A DNA stretch of 64,000 nt from HKCCE3408 sp039191215 (GCA_039191215.1 JBCCXT010000010.1:21998-85997), one strand, 5' to 3'; counted from the first letter of the stretch, positions 15,327-24,879 are shown. Numbers and translations: made by a program. The notes: a model not told the origin generated them from the letters alone.

Positions 15327-15754
15327 ACACGGTTGTTGAGGCAGCGCGGGGGTGGATCGGAACCCCCTACCGCCATCAAGCCTCCTGCCGCGGGGCCGGT
15401 TGCGATTGCCTGGGGCTCCTGCGTGGGGTGTGGCGGGATTGTCTGGGCCATGAGCCTGAGGTGATCCCGCCATATTCCTTGGATTGGTCCGAGCCTTCGG
15501 GTGAGGAACGTTTGTGGCATGCAGCGCAACGGCATTTGATCTCCAAACCACTTGGCACAGCCGATCCCGGTGACGTCCTGCTTTTCCGGATGCGGACCGG
15601 ATCTGTTGCTAAGCATCTGGGTATTCAAGGAAATACTATCCACAGCCCAAGCTTTATCCACAGCTTTAGCGGCCATGGCGTTGTTGAAAGCGCACTAACC
15701 CGCCCATGGTCGCGCCGCATCGTTGCGCGATTCCGGTTCCCCGAAAGGATGTAG
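15323..15754 (+). CDS. GTA g14, NlpC/P60 cell-wall peptidase
   Basis: 143 residues from the ATG at 15323. The NlpC/P60 catalytic Cys29 lies in AGCDCLGLLRGVW and the His98 in SVAKHLGI; the third polar residue is probably the His of the 'TIHSP' segment. It is placed before g15, as in RcGTA where it is part of the baseplate and thought to cut peptidoglycan peptides during DNA entry. It is also related to lambda K-type tail peptidases. Confidence 0.93.
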   Translation: MNTVVEAARGWIGTPYRHQASCRGAGCDCLGLLRGVWRDCLGHEPEVIPPYSLDWSEPSGEERLWHAAQRHLISKPLGTADPGDVLLFRMRTGSVAKHLGIQGNTIHSPSFIHSFSGHGVVESALTRPWSRRIVARFRFPERM

Positions 15755-15757
15755 GCG

Positions 15758-18700
15758 ATGGCCACACTTTTACTTTCAGCGGCAGGTGCGGCAGTCGGGA
15801 GCTCGTTCAGCGGCAGCGTTCTGGGGCTTTCCGGCGCCGTCATCGGCCGTGCGGTCGGGGCGACAATCGGGCGCGTGATCGACCAAAAACTGCTCGGCCA
15901 GGGGTCAGAGCCGGTCGAAACAGGGCGCATCGACCGCTACAAACTGTCGGGCGTGGGCGAGGGTACACCTGTTGCCAACACCGTTGGTCGAATGCGTCTT
16001 GGCGGGCAGGTTATCTGGTCAACGCACTTCTTGGAGCATTCCACAACCACCGGGGGCGGCGGTGGAAAAGGCGCGCCGCAACAGCCTAAAACCACAAGTT
16101 ATTCTTACTCGGTCAGCGTCGCGCTGGCGCTGTGCGAGGGTGAGATCTTGCATGTCGGCCGCATCTGGGCCGACGGCACTTTGATCGAGCGCGACACACT
16201 GGCCTTGCGGGTCTATCGCGGCACAGAAGACCAATTGCCCGACCCAAAGATGGAGGCGGTCGAAGGCGCTGGCGAAGTGCCGGCCTATCGCGGCATGGCC
16301 TATGTTGTGATCGAAGACTTGGATTTAACGCCATACGGCAATCGGATGCCGCAACTAAGCTTTGAGGTTGTCCGAGCCGTCGCCACGACACCAAAGCAAA
16401 GCCCGTCTGCCGGCGATACGTTACGGGCCGTGGCGGTCATTCCCGGAACTGGCGAATATTCCTTGGCGACGACGCCGGTCAGCTATCACCGCGGCGTCGG
16501 ACAACATGCCAAAGTGAACATGAACACCCCGTCGGGCCAGACGGATTTCATGACGTCAATGGACGACCTGACAAGCGAATTGCCGAACTGCCAGGCTGTG
16601 TCACTGGTTGTCAGCTGGTTTGGCAATGACCTGCGCGCGGGCCATTGCAGCATCCAGCCTAAAGTCGACCAGAAGCTTGAAGATGCTGCAGAAATGCCTT
16701 GGTCGGTCAGTGGTTTGACACGTGCCGCCGCGTCAGAGATCGCAAAAATTGATGGCCGCCCGATTTATGGCGGCACGCCGACTGATGCCTCTGTGATCCA
16801 AGCGATCCGTGAGCTTACCGCGCGCGGGCAGAGTGTGATGTTCTACCCGTTCATTTTGATGGAGATACTTGCGCAAAATGGGCTGCCGGATCCCTGGTCT
16901 GATGCGCCTGACCAAGCCGAATTGCCATGGCGCGGCCGGATCACAGGCGAAAAGGCGGCCGGAGAGCCCGGAAGCCCGGATGGGACTGCTGCGAACCGGG
17001 AAGCAATTGACGCCTTCTTTGGCACAGTTACGGCCGCGGATTTTGCCATTTCGTCTGGATCGGTGAGCTATCAGGGACCTGCAGAGTGGACTTATTCCCG
17101 CTTCATCCTCCACCTCGCGGCGCTTTCAGCCGCGGCCGGTGGAGTTGCCGCGTTTTGCATCGGAAGTGAGCTGCGCGCGCTTACCCAGATGCGTGACGAT
17201 GCAGGTTTTCCCTTTGTGGATAAATTGCGCGAACTCGCCGCTGAGGTGCGGGTCATACTGCCCGACGCAAAACTGGGTTATGCTGCTGATTGGTCTGAGT
17301 ATTTTGGCTATCATCCACAGGACGGATCGGGCGATCTGTTCTTCCATCTTGACCCGCTTTGGGCAGATGAGAACATCGATTTCATCGGGATCGATAACTA
17401 CATGCCGCTGGCCGATTGGCGCGATGGCACAGATCATGCAGACGTCAATTGGGGCAGCGATTACAACTTAGATTACCTCAAGTCGAATATTGAGGGCGGA
17501 GAAGGCTTTGACTGGTATTACCCCAGTTCAGAGGCCCGTGATGCCCAGATTAGGGTACCGATTACCGATGGGGCGGGCGGAACGCCGTGGGTCTATCGCT
17601 ATAAAGACGTGCGGAATTGGTGGTCGAACCTGCATTTTGAGCGTCATCATCCGGCCGTCCGCTCAATTCTTCCCTCCGGCGCCGATCCTTCTGCTTGGGC
17701 CTTGTCTGGCGCTACGGTGACGGCAACCTCTGATGTCTATGACGTCTTTAAGCAGCCTGTTGATATCGCGTCACAATCCTCGGAAGATGATGCGATTGAG
17801 GCGGCGCCTGTTGTGCTGGATGCTGATCAGACTTACGCGTTACGTGTTCATTTCCGATTTGGTACGTCGAGCCAGCTTCGGTTGGTTTTGCGGCATCTGT
17901 CGGGCCACGTCACTGTCACGGCGACGCCAGGTCAGCAGGCAGCGGTCAGCGGTGCCACGAGCCTTGTGCAAGCGACAAGCCTTGAAGAGCACAGCGAAGA
18001 GGTTTTCACGCTGCGCGTCACGCTACGCTACGGCACCCATTCCGCGCTGACGATTGCAGTTGGGCCTGGAAGTGATACGCCTGACGAAACCCTTCATTTC
18101 TTTGGCGCAGATTTATCCCCATGGCCAGTCCCGCCCACGGATTGGGTGCCGCAGTCGAAACCGATTTGGTTTACCGAAATTGGCTGCCCCGCGATCGACA
18201 AGGGCGCCAATCAGCCGAACGTTTTCTTTGATCCGAAAAGCTCTGAAAGTGCCGTTCCGCATTATTCGAATGGCAGGCGGGACGATATCATTCAGCTGCA
18301 AACGCTGCGCGCCGTCACGCAATACTGGGCCGACCCGGAGATCAACCCGGTCTCGACCGTTTATGGCGGCGCGATGATCGATATCGACCGCATTTTTGCA
18401 TGGGCGTGGGATGCACGGCCTTATCCGGCCTTCCCCAACAATATTGATCTTTGGAGCGACGGACAGAATTACACGACCGGTCACTGGCTGAGCGGGCGCA
18501 TCTCCAGCCAGAGCCTCGACCTGGTTGTGGCTGAGCTGTGCCGGCGGGCGGGATTGAAGGACGGAGATATCGATGTCAGCGCGCTTTATGGCGTTGTCCG
18601 CGGCTATTCTACGGCTGATCTCGAGACAGCACGCGCGCGCCTTCAGCCCCTGATGCTTGCTTATGACTTCACGGCCGTTGAGCGGGATGGAAAGATTGTG

Positions 18701-20131
18701 TTCCACCATTTGCCGCTGGTGCCCGATAGCGTCGTTTCGGATGCAGAGGCTGTCATCGACGGCGATCATGACGGGATAAGCTACACGCGGGCGCCCGCGG
18801 CAGAGACGATGGGCCGCGTCCGGATCGCCCATGTCGAGGCCGACGGCGTTTTTGAGACGCGGATCGCCGAGGCAATCTTTCCCGACGATACCGACATCAC
18901 GACCAGCCAGAACGATCTACCCCTGTCGCTGACGACGACCGAGGCACGCGATATTGCTGAAAGGTGGTTGGCTGCGTCACGCATGGCCCGAGACAGTGTG
19001 GAGCTTGCCTTGCCGCCATCACGTCACGACGTGCAAGCTGGCGCGATGATGGAACTTCCGGGCGGCACACTTTGGCGTATCGACCGGGTCGAAGATGGCG
19101 GCGCGCGCAAGATCGAGGCAACCCGGGTGGAGCCGACAATCTCTGACCCGCCCGATGCGACGGAAACCTTGGTCCAGGCTGAGCTATATGTGCCGCCTGT
19201 CCCGGTTGATCCGGTCTTTCTCGATCTGCCGCTTCTGACCGGTGAGGAGGTGGAGTTTGCCCCCCATATTGCGGTTGCTGCGACGCCTTGGCCAGGCAGC
19301 GTCGCGGTTTACGCCTCCGCGACTGCGGATAATTTTGCCCTCAATACGGTGGTTGAAACGTCCTCAGTTATTGGTGTGCTGGAGACACCGATGCCGGCGG
19401 CACAGCCCGGAATATGGGATCGCGGGCCGGCAATTCGTGTGCGCATCCTCGATGGCTCCCTATCGTCGGTGACGGCGGAAGAAGTTCTAAACGGCGCCAA
19501 TGTTGGCGCACTTGGCGCAGATGATACCGGCCCTTGGGAGGTCATCCAGTTCAAGGACGCGACCTTGGTCGCGCCTGATATCTGGGAGATCGGATTACGC
19601 CTGCGTGGACAGGCGGGAACCGAGGCGTTCATGCCGCCAAGCTGGCCCGCGGGTACGCTCTTTGTGCTGTTGGATGGCCGACCCCAGCAGATTGAGCTTG
19701 CCAGCTCTGCGCGGGGTCTTGCGCGTAATTATCGCATTGGGCCTGCCCGGAGGAGCTTGGACGACGACAGTTTCGTTGCCCGCAGCCTAGCATTTGACGG
19801 TGTCGGCTTGCGGCCCTATGCACCTGCTCATCTTCGTTCCAAATCAACGTCTTCCGATACAGAGTTCACTTGGATACGCCGCACGCGCATCGATGGCGAC
19901 AGCTGGCAAGGCAGTGACGTGCCGCTGGGTGAGGATCAAGAGCAATACCTTCTTCGGATTAGCGATGCGGGTGGCTTGAAGCGTGAAGTCAGCGTCACCA
20001 AACCCGCTTGGAGCTATCCCGAAGCCGAACGCATAGCTGACGGTACAGCGTCCAGTTTCACGGTCGATGTTGCGCAAGTTTCAGCGCGGTTCGGCCCCGG
20101 CCCTTCGACAAGGATAATGATCAATGGCTGA
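15758..20131 (+). CDS. GTA g15, 'megatron' baseplate/host-interaction protein with an extra inserted domain
   Basis: 1457 residues, 3 bp after g14. The N-terminus is hydrophobic and glycine-rich (residues 1-50). A GTA TIM-barrel-like domain follows, with a glycoside-hydrolase look (YAADWSEYFGYHPQDGSGD, DFIGIDNYMPLADWRDG, IWFTEIGCPAIDKGANQPNV), then phage-tail domains toward the C-terminus. RcGTA g15 is about 150 residues shorter as I remember it. The extra length appears as a beta-rich segment at about residues 630-793, between RNWWSNLHFER and TDWVPQSKP, which normally lie close together. The inserted DNA looks richer in T-ending codons. The last 8 bp overlap the next gene. Confidence 0.93.
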   Translation: MATLLLSAAGAAVGSSFSGSVLGLSGAVIGRAVGATIGRVIDQKLLGQGSEPVETGRIDRYKLSGVGEGTPVANTVGRMRLGGQVIWSTHFLEHSTTTGGGGGKGAPQQPKTTSYSYSVSVALALCEGEILHVGRIWADGTLIERDTLALRVYRGTEDQLPDPKMEAVEGAGEVPAYRGMAYVVIEDLDLTPYGNRMPQLSFEVVRAVATTPKQSPSAGDTLRAVAVIPGTGEYSLATTPVSYHRGVGQHAKVNMNTPSGQTDFMTSMDDLTSELPNCQAVSLVVSWFGNDLRAGHCSIQPKVDQKLEDAAEMPWSVSGLTRAAASEIAKIDGRPIYGGTPTDASVIQAIRELTARGQSVMFYPFILMEILAQNGLPDPWSDAPDQAELPWRGRITGEKAAGEPGSPDGTAANREAIDAFFGTVTAADFAISSGSVSYQGPAEWTYSRFILHLAALSAAAGGVAAFCIGSELRALTQMRDDAGFPFVDKLRELAAEVRVILPDAKLGYAADWSEYFGYHPQDGSGDLFFHLDPLWADENIDFIGIDNYMPLADWRDGTDHADVNWGSDYNLDYLKSNIEGGEGFDWYYPSSEARDAQIRVPITDGAGGTPWVYRYKDVRNWWSNLHFERHHPAVRSILPSGADPSAWALSGATVTATSDVYDVFKQPVDIASQSSEDDAIEAAPVVLDADQTYALRVHFRFGTSSQLRLVLRHLSGHVTVTATPGQQAAVSGATSLVQATSLEEHSEEVFTLRVTLRYGTHSALTIAVGPGSDTPDETLHFFGADLSPWPVPPTDWVPQSKPIWFTEIGCPAIDKGANQPNVFFDPKSSESAVPHYSNGRRDDIIQLQTLRAVTQYWADPEINPVSTVYGGAMIDIDRIFAWAWDARPYPAFPNNIDLWSDGQNYTTGHWLSGRISSQSLDLVVAELCRRAGLKDGDIDVSALYGVVRGYSTADLETARARLQPLMLAYDFTAVERDGKIVFHHLPLVPDSVVSDAEAVIDGDHDGISYTRAPAAETMGRVRIAHVEADGVFETRIAEAIFPDDTDITTSQNDLPLSLTTTEARDIAERWLAASRMARDSVELALPPSRHDVQAGAMMELPGGTLWRIDRVEDGGARKIEATRVEPTISDPPDATETLVQAELYVPPVPVDPVFLDLPLLTGEEVEFAPHIAVAATPWPGSVAVYASATADNFALNTVVETSSVIGVLETPMPAAQPGIWDRGPAIRVRILDGSLSSVTAEEVLNGANVGALGADDTGPWEVIQFKDATLVAPDIWEIGLRLRGQAGTEAFMPPSWPAGTLFVLLDGRPQQIELASSARGLARNYRIGPARRSLDDDSFVARSLAFDGVGLRPYAPAHLRSKSTSSDTEFTWIRRTRIDGDSWQGSDVPLGEDQEQYLLRISDAGGLKREVSVTKPAWSYPEAERIADGTASSFTVDVAQVSARFGPGPSTRIMING

Positions 20132-20831
20132 TACCCAGCAACTCAACCTGCCGCTGCTAAGCGCCAGCCAGGCGCAAAAACATGTCACCGTCAACGAAGC
20201 GCTGATCCGGCTTGATGGAATGGTGCAGCTGCGCTTGCAATCTGTCACCGACACGATCCCCCCGGCGGTGTTCTCGGAAGCGGACGCTTATGGCGTTCCA
20301 GCCGGTGCGACCGGGCTGTGGGCCGGGCAGGAGGGGCGGATTGCCATCGCTGTCAATGGCGGATGGGATTTCATCGATCCGCGTATCGGATTTCAGGCCT
20401 ATGTGATCGATGCCGGAGCCGCGGCGATTTTCGACGGAATGGATTGGCGCATCGGCGGCCTGACATTCACGCCAAACCGGGCGGGGCTAAATGTTTCCAG
20501 CGTTGAGATCGACCAGCCCATCACAAGTGGTTCGAGCGTGACCACCGCCCCGATCATCCCCGAACGGGCCATCGTTTTTGGCGTCACGGGTGTGATCACC
20601 GCCGCAATAACGGGTGCCAGTGCCTGGCGAATTGGCGTGACCGGCGAAGATCAGCGCTATGGAAGCGGGCTGTCGACGGGCGTAGGGTCTTGGCTTTCGG
20701 GACCGTCAACACCACTTGTTTACTGGGCGCCGACGCCGTTGGTCATATCCTCGGAAGATAATGACTTTTCTGGCGGCAATTTGCGTCTGGCGGTTCACTT
20801 CGCGACGCTGAGCATCCCAGCTGGTCCTTAG
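20124..20831 (+). CDS. DUF2793 protein coupled to the GTA operon, possible spike/fibre
   Basis: 235 residues, starting inside the end of g15 (8-bp overlap), so it is part of the GTA transcript. The N-terminal ~120 residues are the DUF2793 domain: 'LNLPLLSASQAQKHVTVNEA', 'LWAGQEGRIAIAVNGGWDFI'. The C-terminal half is beta-rich and Gly/Ser/Thr-rich with no recognised family. DUF2793 proteins are common in phage-like tails and head spikes; the R. capsulatus GTA head-spike genes lie at a separate locus. A receptor-binding spike or fibre role here is inference. Confidence 0.8.
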   Translation: MADTQQLNLPLLSASQAQKHVTVNEALIRLDGMVQLRLQSVTDTIPPAVFSEADAYGVPAGATGLWAGQEGRIAIAVNGGWDFIDPRIGFQAYVIDAGAAAIFDGMDWRIGGLTFTPNRAGLNVSSVEIDQPITSGSSVTTAPIIPERAIVFGVTGVITAAITGASAWRIGVTGEDQRYGSGLSTGVGSWLSGPSTPLVYWAPTPLVISSEDNDFSGGNLRLAVHFATLSIPAGP

Positions 20832-20890
20832 GTGCTGGCCACCGTGCTGTCGCTGACGTAAACTGCCTGCAGCAGCAAAGGAATGTAGCG

Positions 20891-21700
20891 ATGGCGGAGC
20901 AAAAACCCCTAGTCACTGCCCTTGATCCAGTATGGTCGAGAATTACCGCTGAAGCGGAGGACGCAATCGCCGAAGAGCCACTTCTGGGCGGTCTCATCCA
21001 TTCGTGTGTGCTGCATCATTCGACGCTGGAAAGCGCGCTTGCCTTTCGCATGGCGCAAAAGCTGTCCTCCGGTGAGATGTCCGAACAGCTTTTGCGGGAG
21101 ATTGCCGACCAGGCCTATCGCGCCGATCCGGCATTGGGACAAGCCGCGCGCGCCGATATCGTTGCGGTTTACGATCGTGACCCGGCCTGCCACCGTTTTT
21201 TGCAACCTTTGATGTATTTCAAGGGCTTCCAGGCGATCCAGGCCTACCGGATCGGCCATTGGCTCTGGCGCCAGGGCCGGGACGACTTTGCCTATTTTAT
21301 CCAGATGCGTGTGTCTGAGGCCTTCGGGATTGATATTCACCCGAATGCTCAGATGGGCCGCGGAATCATGATCGATCACGCCCATTCGATTGTCATCGGT
21401 GAGACGGCTGTGGTGGGTGACAATGTATCAATGCTGCATTCCGTCACCCTTGGCGGGACCGGTAAAGAGGATGACGACCGGCACCCAAAGATCGGCGATG
21501 GCGTGTTAATCGGCGCGGGCGCGAAGGTGCTTGGCAACATCCATATCGGCAATTGCAGCCGCATTGCGGCCGGATCGGTCGTGCTGCACGAGGTGCCGCC
21601 GTGCAAGACGGTTGCCGGTGTTCCCGCAAAGATCGTGGGCGAGGCGGGTTGCGATCAACCGTCGCTGAGCATGGATCATCTGTTCGGCGCCAAAGCCTGA
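20891..21700 (+). CDS. cysE: Serine O-acetyltransferase
   Basis: Acetylates L-serine with acetyl-CoA, committing it to cysteine synthesis. 269 residues: an N-terminal helical domain (residues ~1-140, with 'DPACHRFLQPLMYFKGFQAI') and a C-terminal left-handed beta-helix with 'IDIHPNAQMGRGIMIDHAHS', GETAVVGDNVSMLHSVTLGG-type turns (quoted in part) and GAGAKVLGNIHIG. The His-Asp pair of the active site is present. cysE directly after a GTA cluster is a recurrent arrangement in Rhodobacterales. A perfect bidirectional terminator follows. Confidence 0.96.
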   Translation: MAEQKPLVTALDPVWSRITAEAEDAIAEEPLLGGLIHSCVLHHSTLESALAFRMAQKLSSGEMSEQLLREIADQAYRADPALGQAARADIVAVYDRDPACHRFLQPLMYFKGFQAIQAYRIGHWLWRQGRDDFAYFIQMRVSEAFGIDIHPNAQMGRGIMIDHAHSIVIGETAVVGDNVSMLHSVTLGGTGKEDDDRHPKIGDGVLIGAGAKVLGNIHIGNCSRIAAGSVVLHEVPPCKTVAGVPAKIVGEAGCDQPSLSMDHLFGAKA

Positions 21701-21721
21701 ACCAAACGTCACACCAAATTC

Positions 21722-21755
21722 AAAAGCCGCAGGGTTTGCGCCCTGCGGCTTTTTT
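21722..21755. terminator. Bidirectional intrinsic terminator between cysE and typA
   Basis: The stem AAAAGCCGCAGGG (from 21722) pairs with CCCTGCGGCTTTT (21741 on) around loop TTTGCG. It has A and T runs on both sides and sits between two converging genes. Confidence 0.95.
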
Positions 21756-21764
21756 CGTTCCGGC

Positions 21765-23585
21765 TTAGGATGCGGCGCGGGCCTGGCGCTTGCGTTCATG
21801 CGGGTCCAGAAAGCGCTTGCGCAGGCGCACGGCATTTGGCGTCACCTCAACCAATTCGTCGTCATCGATATAGGCGATCGCTTCTTCAAGCCCCATGCGA
21901 ATGGGCGTTGTGAGTGTGACGGCTTCGTCCTTGCCCGAGGCCCGCACATTGGTGAGTTTCTTGCCCTTTAGCGGGTTTACCTCAAGATCATTGTCGCGCG
22001 AATGCTCGCCAATGATCATGCCCTCGTAGACATCCTCTTGCGCGCCGATGAACATCCGGCCGCGATCTTCGAGGCCCCAAAGCGCATAAGCCACGCTTTG
22101 ACCATTCTCCATCGAGATAAGAACGCCCGCACGACGGCCGGGAATCGCGCCTTTATGCGGCGCCCAGGCGTGGAATACGCGGTTCATCACACCGGTGCCG
22201 CGCGTATCGGTCAAAAATTCACCATGATAGCCGATTAGCCCGCGAGATGGGACATGAGCAATGATCCGCGTCTTGCCCGCACCGGCGGGCTTCATCTCGG
22301 TCATCTCGCCCTTGCGCTGGCCCGTGATTTTTTCGATGACAACACCGGAATATTCATCATCAACATCGATCGTGACCTCTTCGAGCGGCTCAAGGTTCTG
22401 GCCATCCTCGTTGCGGGTCAGCACTTGCGGGCGCGATACCGACAGCTCAAAACCTTCGCGGCGCATGTTTTCGATGAGCACGCCCATCTGCAACTCACCC
22501 CGGCCAGAAACCTCAAACGCTTCCCCGCTTGGGGTGTCCGAAACGCGGATGGCGACGTTCGATTCCGCCTCTTTCAATAGCCGGTCCCGGATCACGCGGG
22601 ATTGGACCTTTTTTCCGTCACGCCCGGCTAAAGGGCTGTCATTGATGCCAAATGTCACCGAAATGGTTGGTGGATCAATGGGCTGGGCAGGGATCGCATC
22701 GGTGACGTCCAGGGCTGCGATTGTGTCAGCCACCGTGGCCTTTGCCATCCCGGCCAGGGTCACGATATCGCCAGCCTCAGCCGCCGCAATCGGCGATTGT
22801 GCCAGGCCGCGAAAGGCCAGGATTTTGGAGATGCGGAACTGTTCGATCCGTGTGCCATCACGCGACAATGCCTTGACCGTGTCGCCAGGTTTTGCCCGGC
22901 CTGCCTCAACGCGCCCGGTCAGGATGCGGCCGAGGAACGGATCGCCGCCAAGCGTGGTCGCCAGCATCCGAAATGGCGCATCGACAGCCGCGATCTGTTG
23001 TGGCGCAGGCACGTGGCGCAAAATCAATTTGAATAATTCATCCAGACCAGCTCGCGGGCCATCGAGATCGGTGTCGGCCCATCCGGCGCGGCCAGAGGCG
23101 TAAAGATGCGGGAAATCAAGCTGGTTGTCATCCGCGCCCAGATTGGCAAACAGATCGAAGCATTCATCAAGCGCCCGATCTGGCTCGGCATCGGGCTTGT
23201 CGACTTTGTTCAGGACAACGATGGGTCGCAGACCCAGGGCCAGCGCTTTTGCGGTGACAAATTTCGTCTGCGGCATCGGGCCTTCGGCAGCATCAACCAG
23301 CAATAAAACGCCGTCCACCATGCTCAAGACACGTTCCACCTCGCCACCGAAATCGGCGTGCCCCGGCGTGTCGACGATGTTGATCCGCACGCCTTGCCAC
23401 TCGACCGAGGTCGCCTTGGCCAGGATCGTGATGCCCCTCTCCCTCTCCAGGTCATTGGAATCGAGCGCGCGCTCGGCAATGGCCTGGCCTTCGCGGAACG
23501 CGCCGGACTGCTTTAACAGCGCATCCACAAGCGTGGTCTTGCCATGATCGACATGGGCAATGATTGCAATATTGCGCAGATCCAT
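21765..23585 (-). CDS. typA: Translational GTPase TypA/BipA
   Basis: Ribosome-associated GTPase needed for growth under stress and cold and for 50S assembly. 606 residues from the ATG at 23585, giving the family N-terminus MDLRNIAIIAHVDHGKTT with the P-loop at 10-18; the longer frame upstream is not conserved. Other GTPase motifs: RERGITI, DTPGHADFGGEVERVL, NKVDKPDAEP. The C-terminal BipA region includes ERKRQAR. It converges with cysE across the shared terminator. Confidence 0.97.
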   Translation of the reverse strand: MDLRNIAIIAHVDHGKTTLVDALLKQSGAFREGQAIAERALDSNDLERERGITILAKATSVEWQGVRINIVDTPGHADFGGEVERVLSMVDGVLLLVDAAEGPMPQTKFVTAKALALGLRPIVVLNKVDKPDAEPDRALDECFDLFANLGADDNQLDFPHLYASGRAGWADTDLDGPRAGLDELFKLILRHVPAPQQIAAVDAPFRMLATTLGGDPFLGRILTGRVEAGRAKPGDTVKALSRDGTRIEQFRISKILAFRGLAQSPIAAAEAGDIVTLAGMAKATVADTIAALDVTDAIPAQPIDPPTISVTFGINDSPLAGRDGKKVQSRVIRDRLLKEAESNVAIRVSDTPSGEAFEVSGRGELQMGVLIENMRREGFELSVSRPQVLTRNEDGQNLEPLEEVTIDVDDEYSGVVIEKITGQRKGEMTEMKPAGAGKTRIIAHVPSRGLIGYHGEFLTDTRGTGVMNRVFHAWAPHKGAIPGRRAGVLISMENGQSVAYALWGLEDRGRMFIGAQEDVYEGMIIGEHSRDNDLEVNPLKGKKLTNVRASGKDEAVTLTTPIRMGLEEAIAYIDDDELVEVTPNAVRLRKRFLDPHERKRQARAAS

Positions 23586-23802
23586 AAGCGGGGCCTTTGG
23601 GCTGAGGTTTAGTCTTGCCGCGGCGCATAGGGTGTTTTGCGGCGCTTGGCCAGGGCAAGGTCGGGTGCGGCGCGCCGTTAGCCAACAGATGCCTGCCATT
23701 GATGCGACGCGGTTACCTGCGCCTTGCAGCTACCAAGCAAGGCCAAAAGGAAGTGTTAAGGCGCATAATGCACGGCTGCGAACCGTCGATGCGGGCGCGA
23801 AG

Positions 23803-24219
23803 TCAGGCTTTGCGCAGGCGGATGACGATATCGACCTTTGCGATCTCGTAACCCTCAGGCGGATCGGGCATCTGCGACAAGGAGACGGAGGATTTCGGCG
23901 CATCCCTCAGCGTCCCGTCGTCTTCAATGTAGTAATGCGGATGATCGTCAATACGGGTGTCGAAATAGCTGCGATGCCCGTCAACCGTGACCTCTTGCAT
24001 CAGCCCCGCGTCGCAAAACGCCCTGAGCGTGTTATAGACCGTGGCAAGCGACACCTTGTCACCCGTTGCCACCACCGAGGCATGCAGGCTTTCGGCCGAG
24101 ACATGCCGATCCCGCCCGTCGCCAACAAGCAGCGTCGCCAAGGACAGCCTCTGCCGTGTCGGACGGAGGTCTGCCGTTGCCAGCCATTTTGATCCGCGTT
24201 CGAGCGCTTCGGGCGTCAT
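23803..24219 (-). CDS. irr: Fur-family iron response regulator Irr
   Basis: 138 residues. I chose the ATG at 24219 (AAGGAAG upstream) over a TTG ten codons earlier. N-terminal winged helix: LRPTRQRLSLATLLVGDG, ESLHASVV, 'KVSLATVYNTLRAFCDAGLM'. The C-terminal dimer and metal domain has a His-rich DDHPHYYIEDDG segment. This combination, with the short C-terminus, is typical of Irr, which represses or activates genes in iron limitation in alphaproteobacteria. It is divergent from fabA across 150 bp, the usual Rhodobacteraceae neighbourhood. Fur or Mur are less likely alternatives. Confidence 0.85.
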   Translation of the reverse strand: MTPEALERGSKWLATADLRPTRQRLSLATLLVGDGRDRHVSAESLHASVVATGDKVSLATVYNTLRAFCDAGLMQEVTVDGHRSYFDTRIDDHPHYYIEDDGTLRDAPKSSVSLSQMPDPPEGYEIAKVDIVIRLRKA

Positions 24220-24369
24220 TTGCTTGGAGCTTCCTTGCTTTCTTACCAACTCTATACGGTGCCAGGGCCGCTGGTTTCAAGCAAAACAGGGGTGCCCTTG
24301 CCACTGCTGACACGCCAGTGCTAGACGGTGGCGACGTGACCAGACCGACCGGTGGACCTTAGCGCGGAC

Positions 24370-24879
24370 ATGTCAGACTACCCCAAGAGCTTTGACAAAG
24401 CGGATCTGATCCGCTGCGCTGAAGGTGACCTCTTTGGCCCTGGCAATGCCCAATTGCCGCTGCCGCCGATGCTGATGATGGACCGCATCACCGATATCTC
24501 AGATGATGCCGGTGCGCAGGGCAAAGGCCATGTCGTGGCAGAGTTCGATATCCTGCCCGATCTTTGGTTCTTTGAGTGCCATTTCCCCGGCAACCCGATT
24601 ATGCCAGGATGCCTGGGTCTGGATGGGTTGTGGCAATTGACCGGTTTCAATCTGGGTTGGCGCGGCTGGCAGGGCCGCGGATACGCGCTTGGCGTGGGTG
24701 AGGTCAAGCTGACCGGTATGGTTCGCCCTGACCGTAAGATGTTGACATATTTCGTTGATTTTACCAAAGCGATACAGACAAGGCGCCTTACAATGGGTGT
24801 TGCGGATGGCCGGGTCGAAGCCGATGGTGAAACCATTTACCAGGTCAAAGACATGCGCGTTGCGCTCAGCGAGAACTGA
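24370..24879 (+). CDS. fabA: 3-hydroxydecanoyl-ACP dehydratase/isomerase
   Basis: Dehydrates 3-hydroxydecanoyl-ACP and isomerises trans-2 to cis-3-decenoyl-ACP, the branch point to unsaturated fatty acids. 169 residues from the ATG at 24370; a GTG six codons upstream lacks a good ribosome site. The catalytic His71 (FECHFPGNPIMPG) and Asp85 (GLDGLWQLTGF) are present, with the KLTGMVRPD hot-dog segment. It starts a fabA-fabB-fabI operon and is divergent from irr. Confidence 0.97.
   Translation: MSDYPKSFDKADLIRCAEGDLFGPGNAQLPLPPMLMMDRITDISDDAGAQGKGHVVAEFDILPDLWFFECHFPGNPIMPGCLGLDGLWQLTGFNLGWRGWQGRGYALGVGEVKLTGMVRPDRKMLTYFVDFTKAIQTRRLTMGVADGRVEADGETIYQVKDMRVALSEN

Noticed and set aside
5765..20831. 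Prophage
   Set aside because: Phage structural genes are complete, but no integrase, repressor, replication, lysis genes or att repeats are seen, and gene order and overlaps match RcGTA exactly between housekeeping genes.
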